From the NCBI GenBank assembly GCA_027314795.1, contig DAHVAE010000022.1:1-10111 (forward strand): a DNA stretch of 10,111 nucleotides, in the 5' to 3' direction. This document shows, piece after piece, positions 6,383 to 10,111 of this stretch. This DNA is from Candidatus Saccharimonadota bacterium (GTDB lineage Bacteria > Patescibacteriota > Saccharimonadia > Saccharimonadales > UBA4665). Position numbers and translations under genes: made by a program. The notes under the pieces are model-generated. The model worked only from the letters and a program-made list of their open reading frames with translations, made no database searches and was not told where the DNA came from. Positions within the stretch are counted from its first letter, which is position 1; each line of letters opens with the position of its first letter.

Positions 6383-6648
6383 ATTGGAGACAACAAAAAT
6401 TGTCTCCGCTCCCTTCAACCCATCCCGGTGAAACTAAGAGGCTAAATATATTAAACATAGGCCTCCGTCGACCCTAAGGGGTCACCATTTAGGCTCACTT
6501 GAATACGGGAGTTTAAAGGGATTAGTTTGTTTTAGAGCGACTTTTTAAAGATAAGTGGAGGGTAACAACTTATTTTATACGCTCTAAAACAATCTAACAT
6601 TTGTTAGATGGGGTAAAGGTACTTGAGTCATATATTTCAGACTCATGA
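6337..6648 (-). ncRNA. Candidate structured non-coding RNA, unclassified, about 310 nt
   Basis: The gap between pth and the next protein gene holds a complete minus-strand transcription unit: a near-consensus promoter at 6655-6683, a start near 6648 and a strong terminator ending near 6337. In 5' to 3' order on the minus strand the RNA can form: a stem at 6640-6645/6624-6629; a 7-bp stem with 4-nt loop (6603-6609/6592-6598); a 13-bp perfect stem (6580-6592/6527-6539) continued by an inner stem 6568-6573/6551-6556; GACCC/GGGTC closing a 4-nt loop (6470-6483); an 8-bp perfect hairpin (6400-6407/6386-6393); then the terminator. Longer-range options include 6607-6612 with 6419-6424 and 6507-6511 with 6409-6413; some of these stems exclude each other. 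I see no tRNA-like end (tmRNA), no RNase P signature and no SRP domain IV motif. 6S RNA or a lineage-specific RNA remain possible. Confidence 0.75.
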
Positions 6649-6654
6649 ATTGCT

Positions 6655-6683
6655 ATTTTAACAAAATGATTATTTAATGTCAA
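6655..6683 (-). promoter_or_regulatory. Strong promoter of the minus-strand RNA
   Basis: On the minus strand TTGACA (6678-6683) is a perfect -35 hexamer, followed after exactly 17 bp by TAAAAT (6655-6660), 5 of 6 matches to the -10 consensus. Transcription would begin near 6648. It is among the best-matching promoters in the window and points away from the membrane-protein and topA genes. Confidence 0.8.
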
Positions 6684-6688
6684 TACTA

Positions 6689-6705
6689 TTTACTAAATTA
6701 GTAAA
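6689..6705. repeat. 8-bp perfect inverted repeat between divergent genes
   Basis: TTTACTAA, a central A, and TTAGTAAA form a symmetrical 17-bp site. It lies 6 bp upstream of the -35 box of the minus-strand RNA promoter and 2 bp before the ATG of the small membrane protein, and it contains the only -10-like sequence (TAAATT, 6694-6699) for that gene. This is a natural place for an operator controlling both directions. Confidence 0.45.
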
Positions 6706-6707
6706 CA

Positions 6708-6929
6708 ATGCAAATTGTTATTTTAATATTTGTTTACGCTTATGGTATATTAACTTTAGTGAAACGAATGATCACACTGGGCATGCTAATATTCTCAACC
6801 CTGTTTAGCTGGCTGGGCCAAGAAATAGACAAGGGTAATTGGCTTGGTGGTTGGAGTATTCTACTCGGGATTGTCGGTGCTTTTGTTGGTGTTTGGGTCG
6901 GATATAAAGCTTATAATTTGTATTTTTAA
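6708..6929 (+). CDS. Small two-helix membrane protein
   Basis: The frame encodes 73 residues with two hydrophobic segments: about 1-34 (with a Lys-Arg pair at 19-20) and about 46-70. Between them is a short polar stretch, GQEIDKGNW. The second helix, GGWSILLGIVGAFVGVWVGY, strongly resembles the C-terminal helix of the GlsB/YeaQ/YmgE (transglycosylase-associated) family, but the first half does not match that family clearly. The true start could be the ATG at 6768 or 6783, giving 53 or 48 residues; none of the three has a Shine-Dalgarno sequence. The topA -10 box lies inside its 3' end. Function is unknown; coding status rests on the membrane-protein composition and family-like motif. Confidence 0.65.
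   Translation: MQIVILIFVYAYGILTLVKRMITLGMLIFSTLFSWLGQEIDKGNWLGGWSILLGIVGAFVGVWVGYKAYNLYF
6912..6917 (+). promoter_or_regulatory. Candidate -10 box for topA
   Basis: A perfect TATAAT lies inside the last codons of the small membrane protein. It would give a start near 6924 and a leader of about 50 nt to the topA ATG. No good -35 hexamer is found 16-18 bp upstream, and the leader has no clear Shine-Dalgarno sequence. Confidence 0.4.
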
Positions 6930-6973
6930 TTTGCATTTGCATTAAACGATTAAATGAGCTTAAGTGTATTACT

Positions 6974-9229
6974 ATGGCTAAGAATTTAGTAATAGTTGAA
7001 AGCCCGGCTAAAGCTCGTACCATTGCCAGATTTTTAGGTAAAGACTACGAAGTTGAGAGTAGTTTTGGCCACGTCAGAGACCTGCCCAAAAAAGGTCTGA
7101 ATATAGATATAGAGGATAGTTTTAAGCCAAAGTATGAGGTCAGTGCGGATAAGAAAAAGGTAGTATCTAGCCTTAAAAAAGCAGCTAAAAATAAAGAGGT
7201 TTGGCTAGCTAGCGATGAAGATAGGGAAGGTGAAGCTATTGCTTGGCATTTAACTAAGGCACTTGGTTTAGACACAGATAAAACTAAACGAATAGTATTT
7301 CACGAGATAACTAAACCTGCCATTGAAAATGCTATTAAAAACCCCAGAACTATTGATGAAAAGTTAGTCGATGCCCAACAGGCTAGGCGAATACTGGATA
7401 GGTTAGTTGGTTATGAATTAAGCCCAGTTCTTTGGAAAAAAATTCAAGGTGGTTTAAGTGCTGGACGTGTTCAGTCTGTAGCAGTACGACTAATTGTCGA
7501 CAGAGAACGAGAGATCAAAGACTTTGATACTAAGTCTGCTTTTAAAATCACAGCTACATTTATCGATAAGGAGCAAGAATTCAATGGTGAACTTACTAGA
7601 CAAATTGAACTCTATGGTGATGCAAAGTCTTGGTTAGAAGAAGTCGAAAACGCCAGCTATACAGTTACGAACGTTAGCTCAAAACCTTCTATAAAAAACC
7701 CAAGTCCACCATTTATAACTTCAAGCTTACAACAAGAGGCTTCGAGAAGGTTGGGCTATTCAGTTAGGCAGACAATGACGCTCGCCCAACGACTATATGA
7801 AAACGGAGACATTACTTACATGCGTACAGACAGTACAATAATGTCCGAATTGGCACTTAAAGCTGCTGCTGAGTATATATATAAAGAATATGGCCAAAAG
7901 TATGCCAAAACCAGGCAATATAAGACGAAGCAAGCCAGCGCCCAAGAGGCTCATGAAGCCATAAGGCCGACAGACTTTAAAAAAACGTCAATAAGTGGGG
8001 ACAAACAACAAAATAACCTATACAAACTCATCTGGCAAAGGACGCTTGCTTCTCAAATGGCATCAGCCGAAAGCAAACGCACCGAAGTAAAGATCGAGAT
8101 TTCGACTAAAAAAGAGGATCATTTTATTGTTAAAGGCGAAGTGCTCTTATTTGATGGCTTTACTAAGGTCTATGGCACCACTAATGAAGATAGTATTCTA
8201 CCAAGTTTAAAAGACGGGCAAAAACTAAATTGCATTAAAGTTATAGCTACCGAAACCTTTTCGAGACCTCCTGCAAGGTACAGCGAAGCCTCGTTAGTCC
8301 GAAAACTTGAAGACTTAGGTATTGGTCGACCAAGTACCTATGCACCAACAATTTCTACTATCCAAACTAGGGGATATGTTGAAAAGACTAATCTTGAGGG
8401 TAGTGAACGCCAAGTTAGAATTATAGACATAAAAGACAAAAAACTCACCGAACATACCGACACGGTTATTACGGGTGCAGACAAAGGTAAGCTTTTACCA
8501 ACACCAGTAGCGGAGCTAACTACTGACTTTTTAGTTAAATATTTCGCAAGAATTGTCGATTACAAATTTACAGCTAAAGTAGAGGAAGACTTTGACGATA
8601 TAGCAGAAGGTAAGGAGAGTTGGGATGAGATGCTTAAACGCTTCTATGACTTTTTCCACCCACTCGTTGAAAAAACTGAAGATATTAAAAGAAGCGAGGT
8701 TGCAAAAGCTAGAAAACTTGGTGACGACCCAGTAACAGGTGAGCCAGTCTTTGCTCGTTTAGGTCGCTTTGGCCCATTAGTCCAGCGAGGCGATGCTGAA
8801 GATAAAACAAAAAAACCAGCTTTTGCACCACTCCCAGCTAACACGACCCTTGACAGCGTTACACTAGAACAAGCTCTTACTATGCTGGCCCTGCCAAGAG
8901 AAGTTGGTAAAACTAGTGATGGCAAACTAATTACTGCTAATTTCGGCCGCTTTGGCCCATATATAAAGGTAGAAAAACAATTTATATCTATAAAACCCCT
9001 TGACCCGCTAACTATTACCGAAAAAGAAGCCCGAGATAAGTATAATGAGCAGCAAAAGAAGGTAGCTGAGCGCAACATTCAAGAGTTTGATAGTGGCATT
9101 AAGGTATTAAACGGACCTTATGGGCCCTATGTAACAGATGGTAAGAAAAACGCTAGGTTGGCTAAAAGGATTGACCCTAAAAGAATAACAGAGTCAGAGG
9201 CTAAAGAATTACTTGCTAAAAAGTCTTAA
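6974..9229 (+). CDS. topA: DNA topoisomerase I (type IA)
   Basis: TopA relaxes negatively supercoiled DNA by transient single-strand cleavage through a tyrosine. The 751-residue protein has an N-terminal TOPRIM domain with Glu9 (VESPAKA) and the acidic triad in SDEDREGE (Asp81, Asp83, Glu85). The core includes DRLVGYELSPVLW (142-154), SAGRVQSVAVRL (162-173), and the active site TYMRTDS with catalytic Tyr282 and Arg284. HEAIRPT (327-333) and LEDLGIGRPSTYA (445-457) are further type IA signatures. The C-terminal part has no Cys4 zinc fingers; instead it carries repeats built round GRFGP (597-601), GRFGP (658-662) and GPYGP (714-718), as in zinc-less bacterial TopA with Topoisom C-terminal repeats. 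E. coli TopA is 865 residues, the difference being mainly this region. The start fits the family exactly, and an in-frame TAA lies at 6914-6916. Confidence 0.97.
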   Translation: MAKNLVIVESPAKARTIARFLGKDYEVESSFGHVRDLPKKGLNIDIEDSFKPKYEVSADKKKVVSSLKKAAKNKEVWLASDEDREGEAIAWHLTKALGLDTDKTKRIVFHEITKPAIENAIKNPRTIDEKLVDAQQARRILDRLVGYELSPVLWKKIQGGLSAGRVQSVAVRLIVDREREIKDFDTKSAFKITATFIDKEQEFNGELTRQIELYGDAKSWLEEVENASYTVTNVSSKPSIKNPSPPFITSSLQQEASRRLGYSVRQTMTLAQRLYENGDITYMRTDSTIMSELALKAAAEYIYKEYGQKYAKTRQYKTKQASAQEAHEAIRPTDFKKTSISGDKQQNNLYKLIWQRTLASQMASAESKRTEVKIEISTKKEDHFIVKGEVLLFDGFTKVYGTTNEDSILPSLKDGQKLNCIKVIATETFSRPPARYSEASLVRKLEDLGIGRPSTYAPTISTIQTRGYVEKTNLEGSERQVRIIDIKDKKLTEHTDTVITGADKGKLLPTPVAELTTDFLVKYFARIVDYKFTAKVEEDFDDIAEGKESWDEMLKRFYDFFHPLVEKTEDIKRSEVAKARKLGDDPVTGEPVFARLGRFGPLVQRGDAEDKTKKPAFAPLPANTTLDSVTLEQALTMLALPREVGKTSDGKLITANFGRFGPYIKVEKQFISIKPLDPLTITEKEARDKYNEQQKKVAERNIQEFDSGIKVLNGPYGPYVTDGKKNARLAKRIDPKRITESEAKELLAKKS

Positions 9230-9314
9230 ATTTTAAAGTAATATTTTGCAAGCCCGTAAAGGCTATGGAATACAAACGCTTTTAAAACAAAAGTATGCAC
9301 TATAGTCATTAATG

Positions 9315-9323
9315 TGCTACAAT
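9315..9323 (+). promoter_or_regulatory. Possible upstream extended -10 element
   Basis: TGcTACAAT resembles the extended -10 elements before der and the receiver gene. It could drive a longer transcript into the last gene, about 55 bp upstream of the main promoter. No -35 is obvious. The rest of the 173-nt gap after topA shows only weak stems (AGCC/GGCT at 9251-9264) and no convincing topA terminator. Confidence 0.3.
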
Positions 9324-9344
9324 ATTTTTGATAAGAAAACGGAG

Positions 9345-9373
9345 TTGACTTAAACGATCTAAAATTATATAAT
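9345..9373 (+). promoter_or_regulatory. Near-consensus promoter of the sigma-4/HARE-HTH gene
   Basis: TTGACT (9345-9350, 5 of 6) and a perfect TATAAT (9368-9373) are separated by the optimal 17 bp. Transcription should begin near 9380, leaving a leader of about 23 nt that contains an AGGA ribosome binding site. This is the best plus-strand promoter in the window. Confidence 0.8.
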
Positions 9374-9389
9374 TATCTTAATTTTAGAT
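9357..9389. repeat. 11-bp perfect inverted repeat bracketing the -10 box
   Basis: ATCTAAAATTA (9357-9367) and TAATTTTAGAT (9379-9389) are exact reverse complements with an 11-bp spacer. The left arm ends immediately before TATAAT and the right arm covers the expected start of transcription. The arms are offset by 22 bp, about two helical turns, so a dimer could reach both from one face. As RNA the right arm would be in the leader while the left arm is not transcribed, so a DNA operator is more likely than an RNA hairpin. Confidence 0.6.
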
Positions 9390-9391
9390 AC

Positions 9392-9395
9392 AGGA
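9392..9395 (+). promoter_or_regulatory. Shine-Dalgarno sequence of the last gene
   Basis: AGGA lies 7 nt before the ATG at 9403. It is the only convincing ribosome binding site among the protein genes in the window whose start is visible, and it decides the start together with the in-frame TAG at 9385-9387. Confidence 0.7.
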
Positions 9396-9402
9396 ATTAA
9401 TT

Positions 9403-10111
9403 ATGTCACCTGCAAAGACTGCAACTAAATTGTCAACAGAAAAACTAGCAAATGATGTTCTAGCCACTATTAATCGTGAGCGAGAAAGGGAGATAATTGC
9501 TAAGCGTTTTGGCTTATTCGATCGAAAAGAAACCCTAGAACAGATAGGTGAGTCTTTAGGTATTACCAGAGAAAGAGTTAGACAACTTGAAAAGTCCGTT
9601 GTTAGTCGACTAAAACAAGCTGCAGACCAGAGTAAATTACCCCGTATATCTGACTTTGAGTCAGCCGTTTTAGATAAACTAGCTTCGGTTGGTCAAATTG
9701 CCAAAACCTCAGTTTTAACAAATATGATAGTTGATAATATGGATAGGGAAGAGCAATCTCGTGTTACTTTTCTATCTGAACTTAGCCCAAATTTGATAAA
9801 TATAGCAGAAGACGACTATTACTACCCATCAATAGCTTCTAAAGCTGTATTTGATGAAAAAAGTATCAAGGACAATGTCGAGAAGATAATCGAAGCTGTC
9901 AGCAAGTTCGGACAACCAAAAAAAATTGATGCAATTACTAAAAGTGCAGGGTTAACTGATAGCAAGCAGGCCCAAGCGCTTGCAACAGCATCTAAACAAC
10001 TTGCAACTTTAAATGGACAATGGGGACTCGTTAAATGGCCGATGGTTAACCCCAAGAACATTAGAGATAAAATCTACGTTATTCTTAAAGAAAATGGCAA
10101 ACACATGCACT
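9403..10111 (+). CDS. Sigma-70 region-4-like HTH plus HARE-HTH protein, 3' end missing
   Basis: The frame runs open from the ATG at 9403 past the window edge; 236 codons are visible. Residues 25-72 (RERER, AKRFGLFD, TLEQIGESLGITRERVRQLE) match sigma-70 region 4, the -35-recognising helix-turn-helix, but no sigma regions 1-3 precede it. A helical linker of about 130 residues of unknown fold follows. At about 206-236, WGLVKWPMVNPKNIRDKIYVILKENGKHMH looks like the start of a HARE-HTH, the winged-helix type also found in the RNA polymerase delta subunit of Bacillus. I therefore infer an RNA-polymerase-associated or DNA-binding regulator rather than a classical sigma factor. The gene has its own strong promoter, an operator-like repeat and a ribosome binding site. 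The real size, complete HARE domain and any further domains lie outside the window. Confidence 0.85.
   Translation, partial: MSPAKTATKLSTEKLANDVLATINREREREIIAKRFGLFDRKETLEQIGESLGITRERVRQLEKSVVSRLKQAADQSKLPRISDFESAVLDKLASVGQIAKTSVLTNMIVDNMDREEQSRVTFLSELSPNLINIAEDDYYYPSIASKAVFDEKSIKDNVEKIIEAVSKFGQPKKIDAITKSAGLTDSKQAQALATASKQLATLNGQWGLVKWPMVNPKNIRDKIYVILKENGKHMH

Noticed and set aside
6529..6590. GTTTTAGAGC, as in type II CRISPR repeats, occurs here in both orientations and is followed on the minus strand by an A-rich tract like a tracrRNA.
   Set aside because: The two copies are the two arms of one hairpin, there is no spaced array, and no cas gene is in the window. The match is short and best explained as chance.
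6337..6648. tmRNA, RNase P RNA or SRP RNA as the identity of the non-coding RNA.
   Set aside because: There is no tRNA-like T arm or CCA end, no GAGGAAAGTCC-type or AGAA...GGCTTA RNase P core, and no GGAAGGAAGCAGC SRP loop on either strand.
8644..9078. A 144-codon minus-strand frame within topA.
   Set aside because: It is antisense to well-conserved TopA sequence (GRFGP repeats) and has no recognisable domain.
9251..9295. A terminator after topA (AGCC/GGCT stem, or CTTTT/AAAAG stem).
   Set aside because: The stems are 4-5 bp, one made only of A-T pairs apart from its end, and neither is followed by a U tract.

Overview
The window looks like a compact, AT-rich bacterial chromosome segment, most likely from the Candidate Phyla Radiation (Patescibacteria), with Saccharibacteria a reasonable but unproven guess. 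This rests on several points: short intergenic gaps, almost no Shine-Dalgarno sequences, a peptidyl-tRNA hydrolase with a 24-residue N-terminal extension, and a final gene joining a sigma-70 region-4-like helix-turn-helix to a HARE-HTH. That last architecture is one I associate with CPR genomes from memory. TGA is used as a stop (histidine kinase), so the code appears standard, which argues against the UGA-recoding Gracilibacteria and Absconditabacteria.

Layout. Positions 2-811 hold the 3' part of a pyrB-like carbamoyltransferase gene that starts before the window. A tRNA-Glu(CUC) lies on the minus strand at 933-1009. Next comes a plus-strand run: a membrane-anchored PAS histidine kinase (1101-2441), a receiver protein with a long disordered tail (2477-3592), an RluB/RsuA-family pseudouridine synthase (3616-4272), GTPase Der (4298-5656) and peptidyl-tRNA hydrolase (5694-6338). 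The 369 bases from 6339 to 6707 hold no protein gene. Instead they contain what looks like a structured non-coding RNA gene on the minus strand, with its own promoter (TTGACA, 17 bp, TAAAAT) and a strong terminator that overlaps the pth stop codon. Next are a small two-helix membrane protein (6708-6929) and DNA topoisomerase I (6974-9229). The window ends inside the sigma-4/HARE-HTH protein (9403 to beyond the edge), which has a near-consensus promoter whose -10 box is bracketed by an 11-bp perfect inverted repeat.

How the genes fit together. rluB, der and pth serve ribosome maturation and translation. The histidine kinase and receiver form an adjacent two-component pair, but the receiver has no DNA-binding domain. 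Several plus-strand genes have a -10-like hexamer 6-10 nt before the ATG and no Shine-Dalgarno sequence, suggesting leaderless transcripts, each from its own promoter, rather than one classical operon. The last gene is the clear exception, with a 5' leader and an AGGA ribosome binding site.

The most unusual parts are the minus-strand RNA gene (6337-6648), the transcription-factor-like gene at the right end with its candidate autoregulatory operator, the altered aspartate-binding loop of the PyrB-like protein, and the leaderless promoter pattern.
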